From Chara braunii (lineage: Eukaryota; Streptophyta; Charophyceae; Charales; Characeae), in assembly GCA_003427395.1 (NCBI GenBank), contig BFEA01000010.1, positions 5,363,267-5,413,887 on the forward strand: DNA of 50,621 nt. The letters are read 5' to 3'. Shown here one piece after another: positions 1-10,889 of the stretch. The notes below the pieces were generated by a model. It was not told where the DNA came from and searched no databases. It worked only from the letters and a program-made list of their open reading frames with translations. The position numbers and the translations under genes are program-made. Positions within the stretch are counted from its first letter, which is position 1; the number at the start of each line of letters is the position of its first letter.

Positions 1-382
1 GGCCCCGACCAGGTTTGTGAGCACTCCCCTCCCTCCCGCTCACCCCGATCCTGACCTGCCCCTCCCCCCGATATCCCATGTCCACATTGCGATCCCGATA
101 TCTTTCAGACCTGCCCCCTATCCCGATCTTGATCCCTCCCGGCTTCCCTACCCCGCACTACTAGCTAGCTGAGACCCCCCCTCCGACAAATCCAGTAGGA
201 AACAGTGACGACAGGCAGGACCGGGCCAATGCCTAGGCCAACCTCTTACAGACCTCAGCACAGATTACCCAGATGTTAATAATAATAGGCAGCTCCGTGT
301 AACCTCATCATAGCATACACAGTAGGGGATAGTAAAAGACAACCTTTTTGTGCAAACCTGATACACCCAACACAAAGTAAGC
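1..382. other. Pyrimidine-rich leader, no gene seen
   Basis: This C/T-rich stretch has repeated CCCGAT(A/C) words in the first 150 bases and no coding signal that I trust. It lies upstream of ORF1 of LINE-A and could be its 5' untranslated region. No second copy is present in the window, so the LINE 5' end cannot be fixed. Confidence 0.35.
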
Positions 383-416
383 ATGGCAAGCCTAAAAAAC
401 GAAGCAAGGAAGAGAA

Positions 417-2033
417 ATGGTAAGAGTCGTGCACGAACCATTTGGTACCAGGGTGCCATGGGACACCATTCGTCCGACTGGAGACCCCGCGTGGGATGGA
501 AAGGATGGAGGCAAGGACCATGGAAGAAGCCTCCTCCTCCCACTCTCCCTTCCCGGAGCCACAATCCCGATTGTCTCCTCCTCAACAGAGCTATTAGAAG
601 AAATGAAGGAAATGAAGGAACCTCTGGGGTCCCCCCATTCATGGGCTGACAAGCTCAAGAAGATGTACTCAGGACAGACTTTGTCGGTTAAGAGAGATGG
701 AGAGGGGGAGGTCACCTTGGAAATCCCGTTGGATAACCTAACCACAACTTCAACCTTCTTTGTTGCAAAGTTCCTGACAAACCCAGAAGACAAGACAATC
801 AGTCAGGGGGGCAAAAAACACAGCGTCAAAACCCTCCAAAACAACAAGATCAAGGAAAGGGACACAATTTATACCCGCTATGTGAGTACCTGGGTCTTCT
901 ACGATGACGTCGCCTACAAATCGGCCAATGATAAGGTAGGGTGGATTAGGAAGCGCTTCGCCACCCTCAAAGGATCAGAGGAGGGAGCACGAGACTTCTT
1001 TCTAATCCAACTTATCTCATCGACGGTCCTCACAGTGGTCTGTATGTTCGATTTGGATAAGCAAATCATGGACTCCTGGCGCAGCACACCTTGCAGGCGC
1101 TCTTAGGTCAGTATTTTCCCCTGGTCCCCTACGGAACAATTGAAACCAGAGGAGAAGCGGGAACAACTAATGGCCGTGACAGACCACTACTGGGTGGAAT
1201 TCCGCCATGTGCCCATTGAAATTCAAGGGGCCTTCGTATATGAACTTGCCCAAAAATACGAGATCGTCGACTTTATCGACCCTCTACCCCCCCACGTGGC
1301 CCCAAGGGATGATTATCTCATGGTGGCCCTGGACATCCCCAACGGGAACATCTTCACCATCGACGATGTCATCCTCTTTCGGGTGGGGGGGAAGGACTTT
1401 AGAATACACACAGCGCACAAAACACGACCTTGGTGTTTCAAATGCCAAGCGTAAGGTCACCTTCCCTTAGACTCTGACTGCCCCCACCATCCGGCCAAAA
1501 GAATCAGATCCACGGGCCGACTGTTACGAGACCCATTCAAACACATATGGTGGAGGACTGTGGACGCAGGACACGAAGGATGGGTCTACGTGGATGAGCC
1601 CTGGGAAGGAGGGATAAGGGGATGGGAATGGGAAAAGGGGGAAGCAGTAAATTGGAATACCAAACCACCAGACTAGTGGACCCCCCCTAAATCGGTGGAA
1701 GTGCATAATATGGGAAAGACCCCTCTCCCCCCCCCAAAAGAGGATCCTGCACCAATGAACAGACGGGCCATGTTAGCCACAGCATCGGGAACAACGGGGA
1801 ACGAGCAACCCCGGACAGAACCGAGTCCCCAAGATTTCATCACTCCGACAGACATGGGAGAACTGTGGCATACCGCAGCCACAAAGAAGAAAGCATCCCC
1901 CAACAAAAAAAGTAAATTGCCAAACGATTCACAAACCCCCAGAACGGACAACCGCTTCCAGGTCTTGACTACGGAAACAGGGGATGAACAAGTAGCAACA
2001 CAGCAGCCTGGGGAACCAGGGCAACACGAGTAG
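417..2033 (+). pseudogene. LINE-A ORF1 (gag-like, CCHC knuckle), broken
   Basis: One reading frame stays coding-like from 417 to 2033 and is interrupted by stops at about 1104, 1452, 1488 and 1674. The order resembles ORF1 of plant L1-type elements. A globular region at 1140-1430 is followed by a zinc knuckle at about 1434-1481 (CFKC, then GH, then DSDCP, with a stop inside it). A basic/proline-rich tail follows, ending in an NRFQVL motif near 1950. Such proteins bind the element RNA and package it with ORF2. The similarity to DUF4283-type ORF1 is a judgement from layout, not from a search. Confidence 0.6.
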
Positions 2034-2331
2034 AAGGAGGGAGGAGGGAAGGACAAGGATTACAAAAGACAGGGGAAAAAAGGGGAAGAGGTTGAGGAGG
2101 TAAGATACCCTCCGGAGAAGGAAACGGGGCTCAGAGAAGCAAAAAGGAAGGGGAAGAAGGAGGAGGAATAATGCCAAGGGCCCAGGAGGAGGGAGCCCAA
2201 GGCAACGCACCGCAGGGAAGGGAGCAGCAGGGGATCCTGCTCCACAGCACCCCAATATGCCACCCCCCCATACCAGTAAAGAAGCTCCCCCCGGAATGGA
2301 CCCCTTTTTCCAAGCCTGTTGACCTCAACCC

Positions 2332-2913
2332 ATGGAATGCGAGCCACATGCAACCCCCCCGGACGAGGAAATGACGAACAACACCCCGGAGGACTGGGGA
2401 TCGCAAGGGGAAGGAGATGTTGAGACCAGGCTAAGGCACCTGGCGGAATGGCTAATCAGCCAACTCCAGGGCCTCTATACTAGCCAATCAGAAGCATACT
2501 GGGATGAGACCTATGTACAACTCTTCTCTCTACTGGATGAGAGCCCCAGCCTGAAACAGGCCCTAGATCAAGGCCTATCTCCGGATGCTGATTGGCAGCA
2601 GGTACTGAACCAAATCTGGAATATTGTACAAAAAACAAATCAGCCCCCCACCACTACAAAAACGCCAAAAACAGCTAAAGAGACAGATAAGCCCCCTCCA
2701 CACCCCCCCGACCACCCACCCCCGGACGAGGGCACACAACAAGCCATGCATGCTCCTCGCCCCGAACACGGAGAGAGAGAAACAGCAAAGGCAGAGGAGA
2801 CCGGTCTTTCCAAGTGGGCCAAACTGCGCCACCTGATCGAAAAAGGCTTGTACCACAAAAGCCTGCCGAAGGGGGACAAAGTACTAGTCTTACCAATTAG
2901 GAAAAAAGACTAG
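2332..2913 (+). CDS. LINE-A middle ORF, unknown function
   Basis: An open frame of 193 codons lies between ORF1 and ORF2, in a different frame from ORF1. Its first half looks helical and acidic, a Thr/Pro/Lys-rich linker follows (about residues 100-150), and the end is basic. The stretch AKLRHLIEKGLYH...LVLPIRKK aligns loosely with KLKQRMAQGQG...VFLPVRCK of the corresponding ORF of LINE-B (34613-35596), so it is probably a real element ORF or an N-terminal extension of ORF2. I recognise no domain. A coding remnant at 2978-3322, in another frame, may be its decayed continuation. Confidence 0.45.
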   Translation: MECEPHATPPDEEMTNNTPEDWGSQGEGDVETRLRHLAEWLISQLQGLYTSQSEAYWDETYVQLFSLLDESPSLKQALDQGLSPDADWQQVLNQIWNIVQKTNQPPTTTKTPKTAKETDKPPPHPPDHPPPDEGTQQAMHAPRPEHGERETAKAEETGLSKWAKLRHLIEKGLYHKSLPKGDKVLVLPIRKKD

Positions 2914-2977
2914 GAAGTGGGAACTGGGCCTGTCACCCGCCGAGTCCGAGGACCCATACACCCCCGCCTACGGAGGA

Positions 2978-3322
2978 ATGCGGGTGGCACATGCGGAGGG
3001 ACGATGCACTAAAGACCCACGAAGTTACAAAATTTATCGCCAACCATTACGAACCAGGGCAATGGCTACCATTAGTGTATCAACAGAAGGCCTGAAGATG
3101 GCCTACAAAGACCTTTACGTGAGATTCGAAGAGAATAAGGACGCAAGGCTGCAATGGCACACACACAATACGCTCTTGGATATCCAACAACTTAAGTTCA
3201 AACCAAGCAGTTTCTGGGCGACTGACGATTTACTCACATGCGTCTATACGCTCCTAAGGAAAGACATCCTCAATAAGGGGGTAGATTGGGAGACACAGGA
3301 CTGGACACAACTCCTTAACTGA
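2978..3322 (+). pseudogene. LINE-A coding remnant before ORF2
   Basis: A 114-codon open frame sits just upstream of the ORF2 endonuclease start. Its composition is protein-like (EGLKMAYKDLYVRFEENKD and similar). It occupies the place where LINE-B has the C-terminal half of its middle ORF, but I could not align the two convincingly. It may be a frameshifted continuation of the 2332-2913 ORF. Confidence 0.3.
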
Positions 3323-3349
3323 TAGGAAGGGCCAAGGGGTTATCTAACA

Positions 3350-3460
3350 CACGATCGATTGGATAGATGTGGTGTATGGGAAAGACAACACGTGGAAGCG
3401 CACCCTACAACAAGCAGACTTAGACATTAGAACGATCAACGTGAACGGTCTAGCGTCCCG
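3350..3460 (+). pseudogene. LINE-A ORF2 start, N-terminal endonuclease fragment
   Basis: This is the beginning of the APE-like endonuclease. The frame reads DVVYGKDNTWKRTLQQADLD followed by IRTINVNGLAS, and LINE-B has the matching KEWKLLRRQADLDLRSLNVN. The N-V-N-G-L stretch is the usual first strand of LINE endonucleases. Similarity stops abruptly after GTCCCG at 3455-3460 and resumes at 5828 beyond the inserted element. Confidence 0.7.
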
Positions 3461-5827
3461 TTGTCAGTGCGAATACCCTTACAAGGGTACCCGCCCTGGT
3501 TTTTGCAAGCAACAGGAAAAATAAGTTGGTTTAAAATCTAAGTACTCCGTGCAAGGCGCGATTGCGTCTGTGAATCACGCTGACTAGGTGGTTGACTAGA
3601 GCAGAGAGTGTGTGGGCGCGCAAGCTTTAAGGCGCGCGTGTGATTTTTTTCCTTTGAATTGTTCGTAGGGCCGGCATAGCTGGCCGGCCTGGTCTTTATT
3701 TGTTGATTAAGGTAAGGACATCAAAGTTTCCGTCTCTCTACCCGGCACGTTCGACCGGCGGTAGGTTTGGCATCCCGAATGGTGGCGGCCATGGTGTGGT
3801 CAGAACAAACTGGGGCGGACATATAGTGCTCGTGCGCTCGGCTACGGATTGAGGAGTGGCCCGGGCGCTTTCTTGGCCCTGAGCATTACGTCGCACTGGT
3901 TTATATGGAATTCCGCGCATGCTAGCTTCAAGCTTGGGCTTAGCCCTATGGGTTACGACACTGGACTTGCGAAACGAAGGTGCGGGGATCGAGGTCAGTA
4001 GGCAGCAGCATAGGGGCGGTGCGGCATTGAAGGAGCTGAAGGGTTGAGGGTCCCGCGGGATTATCCTCTTTAGTTTTTGTTGGGGGAGACCGACCACAGG
4101 CCCGCATGGCAGGACCAGGGGGATGCTGTTAGGTCCCGCCCCCTTTCCTTTTTTTCATTTTTAGTTTATTTTATTTTTCTATTTTGTCTTATTTGGGGCT
4201 GGTCAAATTCGAGTTGGGGCCCGAAGTGGATGTTGGATGGCAAGTTGTCCGCCGAACGAAGGCACAGACTGACGGAGAGATGTCGGGCCGCAAAGAAAAG
4301 GTGAGGAGGGCATGAGCTGCCTAGTGGTCGACTCCTCAGGATCTCTGCAGATGTCGGGGTCGTCGGGCGGACCTCTACGACGTGGACTAAAGCCAGGAGT
4401 AGGGCGGAGAAGGCGATGAGCGCTAAGTCAGAATGACGGGTTTGGCTGGGCTGCGCCAGTTGCAGTGGGGCAGAGCTAACTAAGGAGTGGACTGAAGGTT
4501 GGACGCAGCGGCGAAAGTGAAGAAAGGCAGGCTGTGGCGGGCATAAGTGGGAGCTAGAGGAACTAGGAGGTGCGAGCAGTCTGGGGAGCTAGGAAGTTAG
4601 AAAGAGAGGGAGGATGAGAGTAGGCTGAACCTGGGTGCGGGCACGCGCCGGGTGCACTCGATGTTGAAGACAGCCAGAAAGCGATGGCAGGAAAGACAAC
4701 GGGATTGAACGGAGCGGAGGCGGAGCGGAGTACGGACGCGGTGAGGGGCGAGTGAACCCGGGGCATAATCTTGCACCATGTGCATTTGGCGGAGAGGATG
4801 GCGGAGCGGAGTGAAGGCGAGTTGTGGCAAGGGTCGAAGAGAGCATACCTCGCCCTTTGTTTGATGAAAATGACCGAGCAAAGATGGTGAGTATAGGTTT
4901 TCTGACCGGGCGAAGCTAGTGGTAGTGTTAGTTTTAGCTTTAGGATAGTAGTGCACCGAGCCATAGCAGAAGGAGGATAAACGGGAGAGAAATTCTATTA
5001 GCTCGGCAACCTCTCGGCCGTTTTTGGCGAACGGAGATCCGAAGTTGGGATTTTAGCCCCGGACGAGTTCGACTAGGATATCAGTTTTAGTAATGGGTTA
5101 GTAAGTTAGGGACTAGAAGAGAAAAGTTGTACGCGGGAGTTTTTGTAAATGTGGATATGACGTCACGAAAAGACAGATAGATTGCCCGTTGCGCAATAAA
5201 AACGGGCAAGCCCGGACTCGATTTCGGGGTTCAGGGACCTCGAGAATCGATTTGCGAGGTCAGATCGGTGAAGCAGAGGGTGGAAGATGCGGCATGAGCC
5301 GTAGGGGCTGCGCCTAGAGGTGGAGATCGACAAACTGCTAAAGTACCTGGTCGTGTTCTAGCGGAAGATTCATTTGAGTTCGCCCAACCTATCGTTGGTG
5401 GGGATGTGCAGTTAGTCACTGGGATCGAGCGACCGACGGGGTGAGAGAAAGGGGCATTGAGAAAGAGCTTACCCAGTGGATGTATCCAGCCCAGTCCCAG
5501 CGGTAGATTCTTTCGGCTCTGCTCGTAGCTTCTATAGAAGCTCGCATGAGGCGACCGGGCGGGGCGTCCCAGCGGCTGAAGGGCCAAGAGAGAGTGAGAG
5601 GGAGAGAGGTTATGAAAGAGAGGGACAAACCTACATGGGATTAAGCAGAAGATTCATCATCGTTTTGCGCAGTTGGAACCTCCGTTGCTGCAGTTGAGAC
5701 AGTCGCTCCACCAAGCCGCTGGCCTGGCCACGTTGAGATCTGGGCCATTTTCCCCACCGATGGGTGATTACTCCGCTGCTCACCGTCGAGATTATCTACA
5801 GTGGCCGGTGTACTTGGCTACATACAT
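3461..5827. mobile_element. Nested insertion in LINE-A, solo-LTR-like
   Basis: This 2,367-bp sequence splits the LINE-A endonuclease. It is flanked by the 6-bp duplication GTCCCG (3455-3460 and 5828-5833). Removing it and one GTCCCG rejoins the LINE sequence in register with LINE-B, apart from one extra A in an A-run. I see no convincing protein in it. It starts TTGTCAGTGCGAATACCC, with a small palindrome (TACCCTT-AC-AAGGGTA) next to the end, and finishes CTACATACAT. There are no long terminal inverted repeats. AATAAA sits near 5194 inside a short hairpin (GCCCGTT/AACGGGC). A large solo LTR is the best reading, but the ends are not a clean TG...CA and other non-autonomous elements are possible. 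Confidence 0.55.
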
Positions 5828-6545
5828 GTCCCGCAACCCGGAAAAAAATCAAGGCTTTATGGGACTTGATGAGGGGAGTGAAGATCGTGGCCGGACGTAA
5901 TCTGCGTTCAGGAGATGCATCTAATGGACACACCAGAACATCACAGGGCACACAAACAGGCCTGACCCTTCTAAAGCTTCCAAGCATTTGCCCCTGTCAG
6001 GGGAGCTCTGGTTTGCAATCTGGATCCCACTCGACTCACGACTGGAGGTGCTCTGTTGGGAGAAGGACGACGAGGAGGGACGGTGAGTCAAAGTATTGGG
6101 CATGCTGGAACTAGAGATAGTGTGCACAGTATCCATATACGCCCTAAACACGACCCGTGAAAGAAGAGCCTTTTTTGAAAAGATAGAAACAATCCTTACC
6201 CCAGAAGTCCCTCTAATATTAGCAGGCGACTTCAACGCCGCATGAGACAGGTAGCTGGACCGATGGAAAACCTCCTACACCACGTCACATAACGCAGAAG
6301 AGGATGAGAGGATGTTGCACGACCTGTGTGTACCTCTCTCCCTTTTCGACACCTTCAGACGCAGTTATCCCACCGAAATAACTTTTACGTGTATCCAAAA
6401 CAACGACTCTGCCAGACTATCCAAATCTTGAATTGATCTAATTCTGGCATCAGAGGAGTTGGAAAGGGGGCTCTCGATGACGACAATACTACCGTCAAAC
6501 TCATACCCCGGTTTAGATCATAGGATGTGTTGATCATGTGCATGG
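5828..6545 (+). pseudogene. LINE-A ORF2 endonuclease, remainder, broken
   Basis: LINE homology resumes with WPDVICVQEMH (near 5889-5921), which matches the second conserved block of APE-like endonucleases. It continues with LELEIVCTVSIYALN and the catalytic block ILAGDFNAA (about 6215-6242). It ends with IDLILASEEL and YPGLDHRMC (about 6432-6530), which contains the final Asp-His pair. In the intact family this domain nicks the target DNA that primes reverse transcription. Stops follow GDFNAA, lie inside the SKS-IDL block and occur elsewhere, so it is not functional here. Confidence 0.75.
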
Positions 6546-6992
6546 TGGTATGGAATTTTCGCAAACGACCAGACCAGGGGGCCAGCTATTATAAACTAAA
6601 TATCTCCCTACTCAAAACCAATTCCTTCCAGAAGTATCTAAAGCAAGCGTGAGACTTCCGGAGAGATCATCGCCCTCAGCAAGACTCACAAAATGATACA
6701 AATTACCTAGTTCAACAATGGTCTGTTCTTTATGGCCCAAAAAAGCAATGAGTACTCTAAATACTTAGTCGCTCAGAGGTACCAGCAAAAAGTCACAATC
6801 ATGCAAAATCTAGTGAATGCGGCATAGGAGCAAAATTCACAAAATTTACAAAATTCGCAAGAGTAAGAGCAAATTGCAGCGTTACAAACCCGTATACAAG
6901 AACTTAAGGACCAACTTTTCAAACACGCATAATATTGATAGCAAGGAGCCCAAACAAGGGCAAGACTATCTAGATTTCTGACTGAAGGAGCG
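6546..6992 (+). pseudogene. LINE-A ORF2 endonuclease-RT linker, decayed
   Basis: This is the linker between endonuclease and RT of LINE-A. It is broken by many stops and can be followed only by comparison with LINE-B (40000-40330). A glutamine-rich coiled-coil-like patch is seen around 6830-6900. Confidence 0.45.
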
Positions 6993-8326
6993 ATGGACTC
7001 TCACTTCTTCAGTTTGGCTAAAACGCGTGCACAAAGAACCACGATTGAAATTCTTTATGAACCAACTGCTAGAGATTCAGACCTGGCTATTACCACAGCT
7101 CGTTGCTCCAAGATAATATACGATTTTTACAAAGATTTTTTACTTCGCATATTGACAAATCGGATGCATTACGACATGATCGTCAAATCGAAGAATTTCT
7201 TGACCCCTTAAACAAATCATTAACACCCGAACAACGCAACACTTTAATAGAAGCCCCGCTCACTAAAAATGACATATGGACCGCCCTCCTGCAAATGAAG
7301 GAGGAAAAAGTCCCCGGAGTAGATGAATTTCTTAAAGAATTTTGGGAAACCACATGGGATTTCATGAGTCAGGACGTTATGGAATTCTATAACGAAGTAT
7401 GGCTCACGAGGGAGATGGGAGAAAGGGTGGGCCAAAGAATATTAACCCTCTTATATAAAAAAGGGGACAAAATGAATATCAGGAATTACAGACCCATAAC
7501 GCTCCTAACAGTCGTGTACAAAATGTTATCCAAAGCCTTGGCAAACCGGATGATCCCAGTTATGGACGACATCATCCATCCCGATCAGACCGGCTTTATG
7601 GCAAATAGGAATATACAAGAAAATATTTTGTTGATCCATGAGGTCCTCCAACTTACGAGACACTCCCTACAAAACGCGACTCTAATCTTCATTGACTTTG
7701 AAAAAGCCTATGACCATGTCACATGTGGACTGGTTGTTTTTGGACAAGTGTTGAACTTTGGGCCGGATTTCAGACGCTGGATACTTATACTCCATCAAAA
7801 TGCTACTACCTGCGTTCAGGTCAATGAAAATCCCTCGCCACCCCTACACTTAGAATGATCGGTTCGTCAAGGGGACCCTATCGCTCCCTTCCTCTTCCTG
7901 GTCATTATGAAGGCCCTAGCCGCCAACCTTCAGGCCAACAAAAATATCACTAAAATTCGCGTCACACACATCACAGAAAATGCAATCCCGGTATGTTCAC
8001 TATTTGTGGATGACCTTACAATCATGGTAGAGGTCACCCGCCGTAACATGGAGGACATCCAACAGATGATGGAAAATTTTGTCAAGGTTCCTGACATGAC
8101 GGTTAATTGGGGGTCTAAAACACAAGGATGGTGGATCCACTACCAAGGGGGACGTCCTCCAGAATCACCACGCATTGCATGGATGCCACTAGAAACCCCA
8201 ATAAGAATTCTTGGGATATCCATGACTGCCGAAGGACGCCCACCAATCAACAACAAATGGATCAGCACCTCGGCCCAGCACAAACTCGACAATTGGAGAA
8301 ACAAACACATATCCCTGTTCGGTTGA
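6993..8326 (+). pseudogene. LINE-A ORF2 reverse transcriptase, broken
   Basis: A non-LTR reverse transcriptase. The usual blocks appear in order: ILTLLYKKGDKMNIRNYRPI (fingers, about 7438-7497), HPDQTGFM, the motif A block LIFIDFEKAYDHV, VRQGDPIAPFLF (motif B), and FVDDLTIM (motif C, about 8004-8027), then VNWGSKTQGWW. Motif C has Val where LINE RTs normally have Ala (FADD). There is a frameshift between 7103 and 7211. A TGA at 7856-7858 replaces an Arg codon of LINE-B and is consistent with CGA to TGA. The enzyme would copy LINE RNA at the nicked target, but this copy is dead. Confidence 0.85.
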
Positions 8327-8869
8327 GCCTTAGTTCTTAACAATGTCATCTTCGCAACACTTTGGTACAAATCCTTACTGTGACCATTGAGCAAAGCGGC
8401 TCTAAGGAGGTTAAGAAAAAAGGCAGCGGCCTTCTTGTAGAAGGGGGATGAAGAGCAAACCAACGTAATAAGCCGCGTGGCCTAGGACTCAATTATCCAG
8501 CTAAAGGCAGGGGGTGGTCTGGGAATACTAGATTCGTCCACACAAGTGCAGAAACTGCTCATTCAATGAATAAAGAAACTTATATTTGCCCCCCAAAGCC
8601 CGTAGTGTGTCCTCGCTTTGGAACATCTGGTCCGACCGACCCCGACAACTTCCCATACGGTCCATCCGCTAACCTGGTTGGCGGACCGTTTTTTGACGAT
8701 TCCACGCGAACTCCCACATGGAAGGGAAGGGTCAAAAGAAGGGGGACGGACGCTGGATAATTTTTGGCCATCCTTGCTGAAAACCTGACGCAAACTCCCG
8801 CTCCCAGACCGGACCCACCCCAACCGGCGGGAGGAAGTCCATCGTCAACCCCTCTTCGGTAACAGATAG
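8327..8869 (+). pseudogene. LINE-A ORF2 thumb/connection remnant
   Basis: This lies between the RT core and the C-terminal region of LINE-A. By position it corresponds to 41660-42240 of LINE-B, which is coding there. Here the frame is broken repeatedly and only short patches of similarity survive, for example LNNVIFATLWYKS-like residues after 8335. Confidence 0.4.
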
Positions 8870-10327
8870 GTGACGGACACGAGTGGTTGCGCTATGACGA
8901 GCTCATCCCCACCCTGGAAGAACTGGGTTAAGCATGGAGTGCTTAGGGTGGGGGACCTCAGGGATAGTGAAAGGCAAGAATGGAAAACAGGGGACCAATT
9001 GCGAGCATCGTTGCGGTACTACCACCATGCAGAGGGGCGATTAGAAGACCCTATTGAGGCTATCCCACTAGACTGGTACCTAATCCTCAAACGAGGCCCT
9101 ACCTTGAAAGAAGGGGATTGGGTTGCAGACACAGGGACCCCTCTGAGGATCGGCTTGATCCATATGGTTTCACCCCAAATAGTTCTGGTCGAATACTATG
9201 CTATCACCAGAACCGGCACCCTCCAAGGGGACAGACCACCCTTCGAAGGGAGAGATATAACATCGTTGTGCCGAGTGAGAGTTCTAGAAGAGAACGGACA
9301 AAGGGTGGCATTCCAGCCCGACAAACCAATCTAGGACTTGGCTCTGGACCCAGTAGAATGGATCTGGCAGCCCCCCCAAAAGAGGGGTGCCCCCAAAATG
9401 AAACACATCCGCCTGCACCAGTTAACGGTCAAAACTACCTACAAAATGCTCAGACCTAAACGGTATCTGCGGAACATGATTAATGATAGATGGGCCAGAC
9501 ACCTGAACGTGGACCGCGCCCTCCTCTCCCCAATCCGATGGTTCAAGGAACAAAAGTACAAGCCCACGAAAATCACTTCCCTGCAGTGGCAGATAGCCCA
9601 CCGTTGTCTGCCCACAAACGACAGGTTGATTGAGCGCACAAACCTTGAACAAGGAGGCTTGTTGCTCCCATAATAAGATTAGAGATTACTCGTCTGACAC
9701 GGCTGGTGCCAGCGGAAACCATTGAACATGTTTCATGCAATGCCCGATTGCTCAATTTACATGGCGATGGTGGGACCATATATGGCAAAAAATGGAACTG
9801 GACATTCCCTGACCCTAGACTTGGCACAATGGCAAGCCATTCTGACAGGACACTGGCCGTTAGCAGGAACAGCCACGACCTTCATACAGAATATGTACAG
9901 AATGGGAAGGAGAGCGGTAATATGGGCACTATGGTGGCAACGATGTACCCTGGCTATGGAGAAGGTACGGGTGGAGGGGCCATTGATCACTGAACAGATC
10001 CAGCAATAGATACAGCTTGATCTTACAAGCAAATGGTTAGACACAAAAGCACAATTGAACCTTTTTAGACAGATTGGAGATGTCAGGAGACAAATTACGG
10101 CATTCTGCACAGACTGGGTAGGGGGAGAAAGAGAAGGATGGATCCCAAAAGTAGAATGGAGTGGTGACAGAGGAGGAGGACTGCGGGACCAGGAAGAAAT
10201 GAGAGACTACCGTTTAGTCTTTAAGGACTGGACAAACATAGAGCCCTCGTTCCCATTACACCCTTCCTCGGATTTTCTGGATCCGTTCCCACCCCATGCC
10301 TTGTCCTTGGTAGAAACCCTGTCCTGA
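8870..10327 (+). pseudogene. LINE-A ORF2 C-terminal region with shared stop
   Basis: The C-terminal part of ORF2 aligns block by block with LINE-B. The blocks are PWKNWVKHGVLRVGDL, then IPLDWYLILKRGP, the end ...VAFQPDKPI, a TAG at 9332-9334, and in the same frame DLALDPVEWIW, SLQWQIAHRCLPTND (about 9580-9624), a degenerate zinc-binding block near 9700-9760, and DYRLVFKDWTN...LDPFPPHALSLV to the stop at 10325-10327. The region after RT corresponds to the zf-RVT-type tail of plant LINEs. The stop at 9332 sits at the same alignment position as a TAA in LINE-B. Confidence 0.7.
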
Positions 10328-10629
10328 TTGTGAAAATTTGATGACCTGATCCCTTCTGATCCTTCTTAGATCTGTGCCTATATGCGGTTCTCCTCTATGG
10401 TGCCCCCTGGGGAGGACTCCGCCATCCTTTGTTTCCCCTTTTGAAGGCTCAATTAAGGTAGTCATCGTCGGGAATCCGGCTAGTCCACACTACCTATGAC
10501 ATCAGGTTTGGTGGGAGTAGCTAGCGAATAGTATCAGCTCTCACAAGTCTATCTCGCGCCCTACTCTGAGGGTGAAGAGATACAGACGACAATGCTAGCA
10601 CTCCAACGGAATGCTGGCAGGCCCCACGT
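10328..10629 (+). other. LINE-A 3' untranslated tail (truncated)
   Basis: Non-coding tail after ORF2. It shares GAGGGTGAAGAG(A/G)TACA (about 10567) with LINE-B near 43820, and ATGCTGGCAGGCCCCAC (about 10609-10625) with the separate tail copy at 32873. It has no poly(A) because Gypsy-1 begins at 10630. Confidence 0.6.
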
Positions 10630-10889
10630 TGTCGGTCCTTTCTCCCCGATTCACCCCCGCTTCTTTCCCCCTCTTCCCGGACCTCTTACGGATGGCTTGC
10701 ACTCCGCCCAGGACGCAAGGAGAAAGAGAGAACGGAGAAATCAAGAAAACAGGTCTTATACTCGTAACCTCCCACTCGCCCCGTGGTGCTCAGACCTGCG
10801 AGCAGTGCTCGGCTATGTCACAAGAGGACACGCTCTTCTAGCTCATAGGAGAACCCAACCTTAAACTCGTGCAAGCGGAGCAATGCAGT

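Larger units (their letters stand above)
383..10629 (+). mobile_element. LINE-A: degenerate non-LTR retrotransposon
   Basis: A non-LTR retrotransposon on the + strand. In order it has ORF1 with a CCHC knuckle, a middle ORF, and ORF2 with an APE-type endonuclease, a reverse transcriptase and a C-terminal zinc-binding tail, then a short 3' tail. It belongs to the same family as LINE-B (34613-44073), and the two ORF2 proteins align along almost their whole length. It carries many stops and frameshifts, and its endonuclease is split by an inserted element at 3461-5827. Its 3' end is lost at 10629, where the left LTR of Gypsy-1 begins. The 5' limit is uncertain. Confidence 0.85.
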
